This document shows, in pieces, positions 49,046-63,150 of a stretch of 64,000 nucleotides of DNA. How positions within the stretch are numbered: the stretch's first letter is position 1; each line of letters starts with the position of its first letter. A program made the position numbers and the translations under genes. The stretch lies in NCBI GenBank assembly GCA_004794785.1, contig SJOL01008723.1:776818-840817 (forward strand). The letters are read 5' to 3'. This stretch comes from Opisthorchis felineus. Its lineage: Eukaryota; Platyhelminthes; Trematoda; Opisthorchiida; Opisthorchiidae. The notes under the pieces are model-generated. The model was not told the origin of the DNA. It worked only from the letters and a program-made list of their open reading frames with translations, and ran no database searches.

Positions 49046-50031
49046 TTTTGGCTGTAGCCCTAGTTCATGTAAAAAAATCGATCTGGTACAACTCTATTGG
49101 AGATTTTAGGGAGACGAAAATCCAGAGGTTGATCAGCAGAGTCAAGTTGGGTGGCAAATTTTCCTCTCGGCTACATTCAAGGACAGGCAACTGCCTCACC
49201 TGCAAACCGAAGTGCTTGCGCCGGAGTTGTGGTTCCTAATTCTGAAGGTGAACGCACACAATCTTGAAGCGAGTTGATTTCCCTCGAAAACCAAAATGTC
49301 TTCCAACCTAAAATATTTATAGCTGGTTTGCGAACATAGCACGCCAGCAGTCTAGAAGAAATCAACCATAGGAATTCCTGCCTTCGGTTACTTTGGATTT
49401 GTCAAGCAAGTTACTCGTGATAAACTCTAGTAATTTGTCATTCTACGCATCAATGAACCAACGCTATGCATACTAGGTCAACGGTATACCCACCTATCAT
49501 GTACATGAGAACATGCAAGACGTGAAGTGGCGACTGCCGACAAATGCAGTGAAGCTTCACAGCTAAAAAAGATGCCGCCGGCATTTATGATTTAAGAAGT
49601 CATCCCATCCCACCGACTTTGTTGGTGGTTGGAAAGCGCAAAATCATCAATTCAATCAACAGCTTAGCAGTGAAATGTCAACTGTATAGTGACAGAAAAG
49701 ATGTAGCGGACACCAAAGTAACACTTGATAGAACAAATGCTAATACAAGGTTTTCGTCCTGTGAACACAGAATGATAAACAGGTCAATCAAGGTTTAAAG
49801 ATCAATCGGCAGTGTGAAGTTGCTAGAGCACAATTTAATGAGGGAAAACAAGAATTTCAGCAAACTGTTACTGGTATGTTGTAAATATTCAAAGTTTTAG
49901 TTGGAAGTATTTTTTCCTAATAGTACTGACCACTCCGTCCTCGAATATCACTCAAAGATTCAGGATACAATCCAAACAAGAGTTTATCGCATGGAAATGC
50001 GACATGAACATGTTGGTTATTGAGTGGACTG

Positions 50032-50219
50032 AGGCGAGGTAATTGGGGTTAGGGCGCGAATTTACTGACCGGAAGGTCCGTGGTTCGAACCTGACCTCTG
50101 CCTCTCGACTTCCCCTATCTAGGCTTGGGCAACCTGGCTGTATCCCAGCCCTCGTGCTTCCTTCGGATGGCATGGCAGCTAGGCACCGAAAGGGTGTTAC
50201 AGCTGAACGATTATTATTA
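50032..50219 (+). mobile_element. tRNA-derived SINE, copy E, with perfect target-site duplication
   Basis: It carries TTGGGGTTAGGGCGCG (A-box region), GTCCGTGGTTCGAACCTGAC (B box), CTATCTAGGCTTGGGCAACC, GGCATGGCAGCTAGGCACCG, AAAGGGTGTTACAGCTGAAC and an ATT-repeat tail. Identical 13-bp direct repeats TTATTGAGTGGAC flank it at 50019-50031 and 50220-50232. With copy D it defines the family's full length, about 190-200 bases. Confidence 0.93.
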
Positions 50220-53200
50220 TTATTGAGTGGACCGTGTTTATGATAATCACAACCGGGATAACGTAAAAATAGCAGGATGTTGGGAATTCAAACTGTGCAG
50301 TCCGTCAATACACACGACTATGAAGTGGTAGGCAGTCTTGTGAGTGTGAGATTACTTCCGAAGCGTGACCAAATTTGGTATATCAGAGGATTCATGATTA
50401 ACATCATCTAGAAAATGACCTGAGGATGGTCAACAAAAAAGCGCGCAAGATGAGACAGTGAGCGACGACGTATTAGCGATATCTTGTGAAAAAGAGAAGT
50501 CTGGTCCTTCTAGCATCCGAGGTTAATTACTCACTGTGATAACTGTGTTCCAAAGGCAATGAAGTGAAGGGTAACATAAAGTATAAAAATATGAATGAGT
50601 TCCTCAAGAACTAATTGGCATACCAAACTAGGAAGCGGGAAAATCGTTCTTGAACAGGAACCCCTCACCCCACCAAGAAGTGGCTACTTTGGCCAAGTTT
50701 AACGGGTGGTCCTGTTTATCCTGTAACGGCCTGACGACCAAACGTAGAAGGGGAGCCGTGTTTGCCGTACTATGTTCTTTTAGGCAGAGTTGAGAAAATG
50801 TTACCACACTCACACAGTGAGGGAAGTCCAAAATGCGTTAAGCGGCAGTTCTTTTGAATAAGTCGAAAGACGGAGGCAGTAGTTATGTTGGTTCGGAGGT
50901 GTGTGCACTCACAGTACCGGTTTGGAAGGCTTGCAACATCCCCCTTTTAGCTTTGTATTGTTGCTGTACTGCAATGAAGCATGAGCTTTCACGATGTGAC
51001 CAATTTTTTTTTAGAAAAACAGCTATACTATGTAGTGAAGCCTTTTCGCAAAGGTCATGTATGAAAAGGTGCAGTGTTTGGATAATAAAGAACCATATAA
51101 TTAAAAATATCTATGCAACAAAAGGGGTGTCGTTCGCAATATAAAAAAATACAGACAGCTGAATATCTGAGTGACAGGGTTCACAAACGCATCACTGCCA
51201 CCGAAGCGCGCCCGGCTATGCTCAGAAGCGCTGAACTCTGTTGCTTTGGCTCAGTTTCTCCCGCCACATCCAGTGGTTCCTTATGGATGGTCAGAACGGC
51301 ATAACTGCCAGACGATTGACCACGTGACACGTGTCCCGGATTGACACACAACACACCTTTGACATCCTATCAAGAAGAAAGAAAACCCAATAATGGGGTA
51401 ACTGAATGAACACCACTCTCCACTCGCATTTTTCTACTTTGGTGGGTCAACGGAAAAAACCCAATAACAGCTTGATTTGATGTGCTAGTCATTTTTTAAC
51501 AGTTGGTCTGCTTGGACACATGGTGTACTGTTGAGAGGCGTCGAGGAAGATTGTTTATGCACTTATTAAAACGCACTGATTTCGCTCAATAAAATTAGTT
51601 TCCAAGAGCGAATCGAACTTTTTCTTGACCGATTTCCGGGGTCACGACACATGGTCCAAGATGCCGTTAGAGTGTGCTTGATATGACTGTGGCATCACGT
51701 GCGGCAACATACTCTAGTATACCAAGGCTCTTTGTAATTGAATATTTCTAGATGAAAACAAGAAACACCCAGGTGGATCAGCGTTACACGAGTGACTAGT
51801 CTTACGTCCATACTTCGCATAACCAGCGTAAGCACGCTTCAATCACATCGTAGTTTTGGGTGGATACAGTAGGTATCTTGTCTGTGATAGATACTGACCT
51901 TGACAAATTGGCGTAGTCGAGATGGAACAATTAGACAGTGTGGTGTGATTGGCATCTGTGCACGACGATTCCACAAAGGATAATCCAGAGGTAAGTCATC
52001 AGATGGCGGATGAATGGGATAGAATGAGCCAGAGGAGAGCAAATGTTGACACAGACGAGAGATTCGGTCTCCGGAACAGCTGAAATAAACAGTATCGTAT
52101 ATAATTTTCCATTGGGTTAGAACGTGGTACAACAGGGCCAAACGTCTCGAAGAAGTTGTCATAAAAGATGGTAACACGAAGATCTATTATGCCTTAATGT
52201 TGAATTACGGAATCGCAGATTGAAACTAGTAAAGATCGAATGATCGACCCGAAGTGCTCCAAACCAATCAGTGCATTACTGTGGTGAATGAAGTCTCTGA
52301 TTCCGAACTGTTACTAGCCATATTTACATAAGGAACAAAACACGGGTTCTGGTGATTCAATTTCTATCGGGTTCCGTCGTCGTTTGTTTGGAGCGAGAGG
52401 AACGTGAGGACAGTGATTGAAACTCTGTAGTTACGAAACAGAAGCAGATTAGGGTAACAAAGTAGCTACTGAACATGACAGTTAACTGATAAATGGCATT
52501 CACAACTGCTACCATCCTCTTAACAGATGACCAAATGAACTGCAATACAGAAATAGCTATTTACTGCAACTCTGAAAAGCTGGCAAATGCAGGCACGCTA
52601 GGGAGATGCTTCATTCTGGGAGAAGCAAAAGCCCACCTGTTGCGATGGGATATTCGCCATTTGAGAAGGGGTCGTTAGAAAGAGTAAGTACTATAATATG
52701 ACATCTCCATTAGTGAAGACCTGATAGGTAATAAACACACAACACACCGCTGGATAAATTTAGTGAAACTCGGCGGTCCGCTCAGAAGACCCGAGGAAAT
52801 TGGTGTTCTGCGGTCAAACAATACAGTAGCCGGTAGAGTAGCCTGATATTAGGAGTGTGTGGTTACCAGTTAAGGTCTCAATAGGCGAGGCTGGTAAGGA
52901 CATCAACATACTTAATGAGCGCAACTTAGGGAGGGTAAGCAGTGGGTTACTCGATCCATCTGACTCGAAACAGCACTGCTGTTCTGATGTTACAAACCTG
53001 AGAAATGCTTGAAAATTTCGAAGGTGGAAAACTTCGAGTTGCATGCGCATAATTAAACTCAACTCTCTCTCTATCTCTCGCTATTTCGTACTTTTTACCC
53101 ATTATGTGAAACATGTTTACGCCTCATGTGTACGAAGACAGGTGAGGGAGAGTAGTCTCACGCTAGCCCGGATGTGATAGTCTGTTGAGCCGAGTACATT

Positions 53201-55309
53201 GCACGCTCGCAAGCCTATACACTAATCATTTTCCATTGATAACCGACTGTTTAATCTTGAAATTGAGCAAAGGGATGATTTGGTTCTCTGTGAAGATAAC
53301 TCAAAACGTTCTCGAAAAAATGGTGATTACTTGATGACCTGCTTCTGTGAGTGGAGGTTGTCCCCTCAACACGACAGTCTCCTATGACCTGGCGACAACG
53401 GATGTTAACGGTTTTAGTCAGAGAATCTTTAAATAAGGCAAGGTAAACGGAACAAACGGTGTGCTTGTGAGAATTGCACGAAACGAACTAAGCACTTGGA
53501 CCAGTTGAAAAACTGTCAGCAACTAGGCGAAATCGGTATAAACAACGAAACACCCACCAGCAGTATACCAGGTGTGGATAGAGCTGAAGATAATTACGTT
53601 AGGTGGCGCGGACATAAAACATGCGGACACCATTTTGTATTATACATGGAGTTGCAGCAAACAAGAGCTAAGAGTGTGGAATTTCATACAATGGACAGAA
53701 AATGTGCATCCGGCTTAACAGTGGGCATGGAAAATGGACAAAATAAGAAAAACACCTACTTGGAACTGATTTCTTCACAACTCAAATCGAATGGTATATC
53801 AACGGATGTGACACCGAACACATAGTCACCGATGCGAAACAGACACGGGTCCCAAAAGAAGTGTGCGTTTCTATAAGCGGATATCTGTAACGAGCGATAA
53901 CGTTGATTCTTAAGGTGAATACATAGCTTGGACGGAGATCAAGTGAAAAAGAGTAAAATTATCTAAAATTACCCAACCTCAATCGGTTTCCAAACGCATA
54001 GAACAAACAACTGAATCCGTGGACAATCAATAAAGCAATCGAACGAATATATTCACAGCTGTTCCGTAGCTCAACTGCTTTCGATGTGCGTGATCGGTGA
54101 TGACGATACGACGGTCGCAAATATATCGCTACACTTGCAGTTATAGACTACAATCTGTCCGGTCACGTTGGGACTTGTCCATTAGTGAACTGTTCCTTTA
54201 TCGCTATATCTAATCAGTACTGGTATTTCAGGCCGCAAGCTGAAATATTATTTAAAACGCTACCTCCATTTTTAAGATGAGTTTGCTGTGAACGAAACCG
54301 AAACAGACTCATCTATTTCATTGATTGTTTCGCTGACAATGATCTCCTTAAGGTGAGCTGATCCAGTCAGTCGCAATAATTCCAGCAACTGCTGGAATTT
54401 TTATATTGACCAGTGTAGAGAAACACCCAGCTAGTGCTACTAACCCTAGACAAGTCAACCTGACCATAGCGATCCGAAATACATGCAAACACCAGATGTT
54501 GCAGCACTTAAAAACTCCTACATTAATCGCTCAGCGACAGTACCGTACCACATCTAACTGACTGACTAAACGACGGGAGTGTAGTGTCAATTAATCGCGG
54601 GTGATTTATCGTAGGCCAGTTTATTGCTGAGGCATGAGAATACGCCAGTCAAGCAGCATATTTTGTAGCATTTATATATATATAATGGCGGGTTTCCAAT
54701 CAGACTGTATTCCGAAGGACTTTAGTATTTACATTTCGGTTCTCCCATCTGAGGAGGAGTTCCCGCAGATCATGCAAGTAAAACCGGTCAAGAACCCGAC
54801 CACGTAGTCTTTACACTCTATCGCTGTCATACGGTGGTAAAGACAACAAAAGTTCCAATACAACAATCTTGGTGTCTACGCACAAGTAATAATTGTTGAA
54901 GACGCGTCCTTGAAAGCGACCAATTGTGGTTGCTTTCGCAATTCGTGCGTTTACACTATTGTCAAGTGTCAGGTTTGAGAGTACTGCGCTGGCAAGATAG
55001 CAGAAATCCGTGTAGCACACTATCTCCCAACTACTTCGTATGATACTTGGTGTTTTGTGGTAAAAGGCTGACAAGGAATAAGTGTTTAGAAATATCAATT
55101 TTTAAGACAAATCAAGAGGTCACTGAATCGAACATCGACATCTGCTGGAATTCCGCATCAGAATGCGAGAATTAGGCGCAGTTATCCGCAAACAGTAGAA
55201 CGAGGACGTTCGACTGGCCCAGCAGTGATGTGGCCAGGAATCGCTTCTAACTGAATAAATAGCCAGCATATCTGTATTGAGTTGACCTACTGTTAGTACC
55301 GATGCCGCT

Positions 55310-55700
55310 TTACCGCTCGCAGTTAGGCTCTCCTACGGCCAAGAAGCCTACGCCGCGCGATTGGTCAAAAGATCGAGCCACTTGCGGGTCAGCATCAAGG
55401 CGAGCTCTGATTGGTCCAAAGTCTGGACCCAACAGCCAATCGCGATCCAGCATTCGCCGAATGCCGGTTGCCAATGTTGCATCCAGAAGACATCAGAATT
55501 TCCAGAATGTCGCCGCATACACGTTAGAAATGGCGCGCTGTACAAGTGTTTTTGACCTGGTTTTGGGTGTTAATACACGCTGTGCACTTTTGGTGGTTGT
55601 TTTGACGGGAACGCTTGCTTGGAAGGTTCAGACCGAGAACTACACCTACCAACTTCGCGATGGCGGAACACCACTGCGCAGGTGGTTCATACATAAGGGC
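55310..55700 (+). other. GC-richer patch with CCAAT-type motifs and an open frame
   Basis: ATTGGT occurs at 55360 and 55410 and CCAAT at 55436, within sequence richer in CG dinucleotides than its surroundings. A frame stays open from 55302 to 55703 (133 codons) and contains a hydrophobic stretch, CALLVVVLTGTLAW. The motifs suggest a promoter, such as that of a retrotransposon long terminal repeat, but I see no matching second copy, primer-binding site or polypurine tract. A first exon of an unidentified gene is the other possibility. Confidence 0.3.
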
Positions 55701-58700
55701 TGATTCTGCTACAGTTGTCCGTCCTCCGCGGGCTCCCTTTTCTTTCATACAAATTACCTATCGTTGCATTTTTGAAATCTCGCTGAACGTCTACCATCTT
55801 CCGTATTGCCCATGGCAGGTGGAAAAGTTCCTTTTTTACCGTCAGTCCTCTTAGCTCAAACAGTTTAGCGGAAAGGCCTCCAATCCAATCGGTCTCCCGT
55901 TTTGTGACACTCTTCGGTTCTGTTGTCGTAGATTAGTCAGCCAAGTGAATTTCCATTGTATGTTGCGGCAGGTGGACTAGATAGGTCAAATCAACATACC
56001 CGGCTGGTCGAGGGTCTCAAAAAGTGGTTATTCCGTGCTGTCAGTCAGAATTTGGTAAGCTTTCCACCGGGTTGTCTTCTGTCACTAGAACACAGTGGAC
56101 TTCTGGTCCATGTATTTCTTCAGTTCGGTAATGAATTCAGTGTGAGGATGACAATCCACGTACGATTGGAGCTTTTGAATTCATTTGGGAAGTAACATCA
56201 AGTATGGTAATTTACATTGGGGACAACAGAACTACATGGTTGATAATCGCGCCAAATGCGATGGAAACAGACCAATGAACAAGCGTTCCTATACGGTTAG
56301 TTGGTAAAGTAAACGCATAGGGTAGTTTGACCTGTGGCGCCCACCTTCCGATCCACGTATTTCCAATCTACCGCGAGAACGGTTGAGTAGTGGGAGATTC
56401 TATCAGTCACCGAAAAGCGCGCATAGCCACGAGAAGCGCAAAACACCAATCCACATCCAGTGCTGGTGAAGAGTTTCCTTCATAGGAAGTTGACAATCTC
56501 CTACAAGTGAAGTTAGCCACTAAAACGAAAACAGCGACCAGACATATCCACTGACGGGTGATGGGAGGCAAAAGTGCCTATCGACATGGCTTTCAATCTG
56601 ATAACAATTCTGCGGATTTTAGAAAGAAAGTTCAAATCGTCAACGGACTACGTAGTTCTGGCAGAATGAATAACCAGAATGAATAACTGTATTGAAGGAT
56701 GGAATCCAACCTTTACTCAGGCGTCTAACTACGAATACCATAGTTTTTGCAAAATCATAACACTTGCAAACAACGAAAGACATTAAACAGACCTGACGCT
56801 AGTTCTACGTCAATGAAGAGCTACAGCCTGTCTAGGTACGAGTTAATCACACTGCTGACCAGTCAGTCGTAGCCGAATCGTGTATTTTCCGAACACAAGC
56901 CGGGATGCTGCTATTCCAAAACGCTGGAAATTCGTGAGATGTGCACTGCTGATGACTCCTAATAAGCACGAAAGGGCTGTGCACTGCGTCTTGGTTTTTC
57001 AGCACACTGACTTCACTTAAAGGATGAAATATCCATTTTAGCGTTACAATTGGTCACTTCTGGCATTGAGACCATTATACATTAGGCTTTGAGTACAATA
57101 AGAGATCTAGATTGATGAGTGACATGGCCACTCGGTATAGCTTATGTGCCCATCACCATAGAGACGCTCTCGATATTGACATTGTTTGAGGACGCCCCAA
57201 ATTTCCGAAACTTTAGAGATTGCTCAGTCTGTGCTAGTTAAGTTCGTGACTGTCTATAAATATTACTGGAAAACCTTCCTTTGGGTGTGTAAAGTTCTTT
57301 CACTTGACTACCAGTATATCTTCTATGTGTAGGAGTCAGATTCCCGTCACTGTGACAGCAGGAAAACTATGACATTGTATTTTACATATGGAAGCACGTT
57401 TGAACTCCACTGAGCTACACGATGATCTATATCCCACTCACAAGTTCCGGTGTCTGTTGTGTCCAGGACTGATCAAACGGGGGTGTCGGATAGACGGGAT
57501 CATGATGCATTTCGCGCCACGAAGGAACAATCACCAAGTGAACATCCAGATGACTACAGTATTCTGCCACTGAATTGATGCGGGTGTGAAAAAGCTCCTC
57601 GTAAGTGGAATCGTGATAGACCTTTGTAGAGCAAGTTAAAACAACAGGGGAAACGTTAATATTCCGTTTAAAAGTATGTGTAGATTATCAGTTTTTTGGT
57701 TGCGAAAGGCACTTGAAAACAGCAAATTGGTGAGCAAAAAACATCCATCGAAAGTAGTGTAACCAAGATCGTTATTTTTTAATTGATTTACGAAAACACA
57801 ATAGCCGAGGAGATCCCAAGGTGACAGAGTTTACAGGTGCCTACGATGCTGACAATGCCCAGTTAAACAAAGGTGACAGATAATGCTGTTGCTCACACAC
57901 CTGCCAGTCGTTTACACGTCCAGCAGTGCAACACACCGGATTCCATTGGTAGTCTCTTGCTTAAAAAAAAACAACGGAAACATGTGGAACTTCGGCTTAA
58001 TCAACCTGAGGCGTCCATCAGTCGGTGGAAGGACAGCAAATTCAATCAGGTCGCCTCCTGTTGCTCTCATTGACGATAGTCTGAAACCCTAGTGTAACAT
58101 GAGACAACTCCAATTTCTCAAATGATTTCCCATATCGCTACATCCATTTCATGGGGCCAGGTTTGGTAGGTTGAGTCAGTTTTGTGTACCAATTGCAGTT
58201 TTCACTTCATACCTCTTAAACAATGCTTCCAACATGTGGTTTTCGCAGGGAGAAAGTCCAAAAACCTTGTGTGTAGCACAAATGAATTGAAGTTTATCAG
58301 CCACATCGTTTCAGTGTGTTCCTTGCCTGTAAAAGAGTTAGAATTTTCCACGAAACTTGACATACTACAGAAATTGGGATGTGAAATGCTGACAGGAAGG
58401 ATTAACGGTTCGAACGCATACCAGGTTCATGGACCCATGTCTAGGTGTCGAAAACCTAAGAATACCTTTGCGTCCCTACGGAATGCGAGAGTGCTACGCG
58501 TCAAAAACACGCCAAAGTTGATCCATTCAACTTGATTACAATACTCCATATGATACCTTTTTGGGGGTCACAAAATACAGGAAAAAATATTTCGCCAAAC
58601 GCAGCAGCACCACGTTCTATTTTGAACCTGGATAGTAGACAGTCATGATAACTCTTAGGTTACATGGTTTTATGTAAAACCATACGGATAGGCAAGTCAT

Positions 58701-61700
58701 TCAACTCCTGATGTTCCCACTCTCAAGTGTTACAGTGCACTGCAATTCAAGCTTCACCGCACACACAGAACAGTTAAGTAGGTCCAAGAAGTAGTCCATC
58801 CATTGTTGAACTCCACTGCACTCGAATGTCAGATATCTTCCATAACCTGACCACGAGTATTAACAGGGATCAATGAACTTCCGTTCAACCACAGGAAGGA
58901 TGGAACAGTCAATAGAGTAAGTAAATTATAAACGAGGGTTAGGTAAAACATAAGTTATCCAAGGTTAAAGGTGCCTACGAATTTTAATCGGAGCTGAGCG
59001 TCGTAAATGAGTAGTGTGATATCACAAAATCAGTGCCCTTGAAGTATGGTATTCTGTGACTTACACAACACGAAACTCAGCGGGCAAATTAGAACTCAGC
59101 GTACCGGCCAAAAAATATGACGATCGCCACAGGCCACAGATAAGTGTCATACCATGTTAGAGATAGTGAAGTCAACTTCCATTAGCGGTGCGTAAGAACC
59201 TCAAAGTGTTCATATGATTGTCTTTACCTTGTCTTTTCCGAAACTCAGTAAAAGTGGTTATGGTTGAACAACAGAAAATTCTATTGAAAACAGCGGTTGC
59301 GCATTCGTTAGACATACTCTAAAGACCCTAACCTAGCTGTCGCTCGAAAGATGTAGACTACACGGACACGGTACTGAAAACTAACACCTACAGTGGAGCT
59401 TAAGACAGCGTGTAGAGTTTGGCAATTCTCGTCCGTAATAATGGGACAAGAAAGCCTTATTTAGGCTGTAGTGTTGACAGAAGGGTTCGTTCCATCGACT
59501 AATAAAATAAGTTGGAAGAAAGTAAACATCTGTCTACCACCTTGCTGCCCGTGAACATGGATAACTCGGTCAGCACGACCGAAAATTCCACTAGCCTACA
59601 GCAACTATTTTGATCCCTTCGCCCAACTGATTTGCTTTAGTTACAGGAAATCCATAAGTACACAAACCGTAAGATACACGGCGATTCATCAGAAAAAAGC
59701 ATTACGCGACAGCTCCCAAAGTACAGGGAATGACCAACAAAATTGCATTCACTTCATTCCATATGGGATTCTCCTTAACTTACATGCGTTATTTTGGCTT
59801 GTGCTACAAATCACGAAAAGAGTGGTGCTTACAAACTCACTTTAGCCTGATTTGGGTCTGCTCAAGTGGTGGTATGAAAACTTGGGCCACCTGTGAGTAG
59901 TGTGGACTAACCTTCGGTCTTTGTTGAGATATCGAATTTGCTGTTGAATGTAACATATGGGATCACTGTTATTTACAGTAAAGCCTGGTTTGTATTAGGA
60001 ATATTTATCGTCACCCATAAAGCAAACATTGTCTCCGACTCCGTACTTGCCCATACGTCCTCCATGTAAGGAAGCAGTCTGTACAAAAATGACTCCGTCT
60101 ACTCGTGAATTTCACTTGAGTCGACGTTTGCTGAACTTTGGTGACACATATGTAAGGCGTTAGATAAATCTACAGCTCCCCAACAACGCATCATGGTAGT
60201 TGGTAAATCGGAACAAAAATGTGAACGACGCGGTGACTTAGAGCGATAGGTTGAACCCACTCCGTATCGTTCCTATACCCGCTGACGTAGTTTTTGCCGG
60301 ATGTTTCTACCCACACAGTCATATAGGACTCCGCGAGCAGACGTGTCGAGATCACGCGTCACCTGATCTGCAAGCCTGACAGAACGTAAAATAAACTTTA
60401 GTCGTCCGGTGGGAAAACGATAAGTCAAACGACCGAATTTCCTTCAGGTCATTCACGACCAATTTGCTAGGCAACGTTAATGGATGCTTACTTGCACAGC
60501 TGAGTGTTGGCAATCAACGAACGGGCCAATCATAATGAGAACATGTGGTCGATTCTTCTTCACAGCGCGTAATAACGTCAGCAAAAGAGATGGATCGTTT
60601 GATGCTGACAGGGTGTAGGGTCCACAGGCAACCATCACATTGAGAGCTACGACAAAGAGATAAGGAAACAGAACGAACAGAAGTTCAATTCATTAAGCCA
60701 AAACTTTCCAACTGAAGGGTACTTACTGAGCGGTTGATCAAAAAGCTATTACAAACGAAAATTCCTCAGAAGCAATAGTCCTAGGTAACGCAGATGGACC
60801 AAAGAGAGCATTAGTAGAAAGTAATTCCTTTCATTCAAAAGGGTGCCGGAGAGAGCTGACGCAACGCCGAGGTCTGGGAATCCCAAATCGAGGAATCATG
60901 TGTGAACCGTTGTCAGGGTAGTATCTACTGGTCTTTCGGTGGCCCCATTTTAAAAAAGCAAGTTTACAAACATTCGTCTGGCTGAAGTGTCTAATGTACA
61001 AGCGGCCAGGATTTCTTTTTAAGCATGTAGAAAAACAGGCACTTATTGCTCACAAACTTATTGGGTGTTATCCTGAGCATAGCAGATCGCGGGATGATGG
61101 AGACACCTGGGTGCTTATCGTTCCTCAAATTGAAGATTGAACAGGAAAATGAACAAACAGATGGCTCTACCAGCATTCCGATAAGACAGACGGGGCAAAG
61201 TGGCTGAGGCTTGTCACATGGAGAAATCGGGACAAGTCGGTATCACAAAAAACTTATTTACAGGGATCGGAGGATCGATAACAGCGTCAGCCAAGACATC
61301 GTGTGCGACCCGTCCATAGACGAACCAAATAACCGTTTTCCCGTACATTGTGTTAGGGAATTACGATGCAGTAGTTATGACGAAAGTTTGGTCAAGTCCA
61401 GTCGAAATCTTTCCTATGAAAAATCCGAAGACCCGATCTTGGGAACTATCAGATCCCCTTTGAAGATGTTGAGCTAGGTTGGATGAAAAACGGATTATTT
61501 AAAGTCAGTCAACAGTTAGAACGAAGCATGACCTGTTCTCACGGGGGTCCTTTTTTAAAGATTCTCACCAGAAAAATTCTGAACGTACCGTTTTTAGGTG
61601 ATGGGTACTCTGGAGGCGGAACGACGGGTGCCTAAAATAGAAAAGAAAAAGTAGATACGTTATGGTAGCAAGTGACGATGAAGAAGGATAATAAGACATG

Positions 61701-62382
61701 TAGTACGGAGAAACACGAAAGTAAGAAAGGTGTGCTGGATAAGTTAAACCTTGTGGTAAAGTCTTCATTTGACGGTTTCAATAAAATAACGTATAAATCA
61801 GAAGAAAGATGGATATGGTCAGTCCGGACAAAAATGGTCTGACTGAATTTTGAAAATTATTTCTTTACATTGTGTGACCACAGAAAACTCCAGAGAACCG
61901 ATAATGGATGCCCACTGAAGTTACATCGGTGTGGCACTGGTAATTTATATTGATACCGATGTCTTGGCTTAATCGAAATTTAAAATTCAGAGGAGGAACC
62001 CTTCGTCAGTGACCAGGACATTCAATGAAATCGGTTTGGGTTGTCCTTCACCTACTCTTCTCAACGTTGTCTAAAAAAACTAACGGTATATTTCTATCCA
62101 CGAAGAAGCGGACGACGAATATCTGAACACACCCTGAGATCTCTACTTCATGATTTTTGTGCAATGGAAACAGAAATCGACAAGCTCCGAGAACTGCACA
62201 ATTCCCTGTGCAATCTTGCAATCACTACGATGTACGGTCAAAGAACATGGCTTTCTTTCTCCACGATCTAAGACACCTTTCATCTACCTACAAAACACGT
62301 TCTGAACTAAGACCAAGGCTTCATAACCCTTCTTCAGAGCAATTGATTAATGCCACTAAGAAGTTCACTCCCCACGAACAAC

Positions 62383-63150
62383 CGTAATCTTTTCACCACT
62401 GTTGAGGAATACTCCAGATTCGTATATACATCACTCTGTCCTGGTATGCCCACCTACACTGACATCAGCTGCCTCAGTCAACTGTTTTCAATCTCTGAGA
62501 TTTCGACCATTAGCCAATCTGATGGGGATTCATCATTTTTGTCTGCGGAACTTACTAAATTTTTATGTGGCAAAGGGGTGGTCAGTTTGGACGGCTAGGT
62601 GGGACTCCTTGGAAAAACGTGTCTGTCACTATAAACTAGAGATCAGCGTCGGGAAGTACACTAAACTGGTTTCAACTGGACACTCAAATGAACCCCGGCC
62701 GCATGTCGCGTTTATGATTTCCCTCAAATTAGTGCGATACACAAAGGACGCCTCATGTTTCAGTTGGTAAGATATTCAATATAGGGTAATATATTTCCTT
62801 GGTGGAACATGCTACTCATAAGGCTGATGAAGACTATTCAACAGCCCTTTCTGGGGCTCATTCGGTAGCGTGTTTTCCGTCCTATTAAGTATTGGGGAAC
62901 GGTTGTACTCGATTCTCCCCACTCAGTGAGGTCACTTTTGTGCATGACTACCAACTCTACACCAACTGAGTGTATGTCCCAGCACGTGGGGCGTCCGCCG
63001 AGCTGCATTATCCATCCGGATGAAAGTTCGTCGAAGTACGACTCACTTGTGAGAGAAATGGGACTTGCGGTATGCAACTCAGTGTATTCTTATATTGTCC
63101 ATACCGATGATAAACAAGAAAAATTTCCGTTTGTCGTTCATATCCCATAA
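62383..63150 (+). pseudogene. Decayed Ty3/Gypsy retrotransposon integrase (pol fragment)
   Basis: RNLFTTVEEYSRFVYTS, CLSQLFSISE, SDGDSSFLSAELTKFL and later PHSVRSLLCMTTNSTPTE fall in the order and spacing of a Ty3/Gypsy integrase core and its C-terminal part (family pattern: VDEYSRFPF, cLxxLF, SDRGxSFxSxEL, LHSxRSLLCTATNxTPHE). The first catalytic Asp of this type reads Glu here (EEYSRF), and the SDRG motif reads SDGD. Stops occur at 62596 and further on, so it is dead. About 310 bases separate the two recognisable parts where about 100 are expected, and that extra sequence resembles the foldback element. Reverse transcriptase is not recognisable upstream. Confidence 0.75.
62600..62860. mobile_element. 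Second copy of the foldback repeat, inside the integrase relic
   Basis: CGTTTATGATTTCCCTCAA (from 62709) and CCTCATGTTTCAGTTGGTA (from 62752) parallel CGTTTATGACTTTCTTAAG and CCTCATGTTTCGGTTGGTAC in the element at 28665-28946, in the same order and spacing. Upstream, ACACTCAAATGAA parallels ATACTTAAATGAA of its left arm. The far side is more diverged. Borders are approximate because the alignment was made by eye. Confidence 0.5.

Larger units (their letters stand above)
46949..62382. other. Intergenic region downstream of the semaphorin
   Basis: After the 3' untranslated region, nothing here supports a host gene. Frames are short, overlap on both strands and lack matching splice borders. Supported content is an AAT repeat (49017-49045), SINE copy E (50032-50219) and a GC-richer patch with CCAAT-type motifs (55310-55700). 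The stretch from 56 to 62 kb shows only scattered short frames. Confidence 0.55.
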
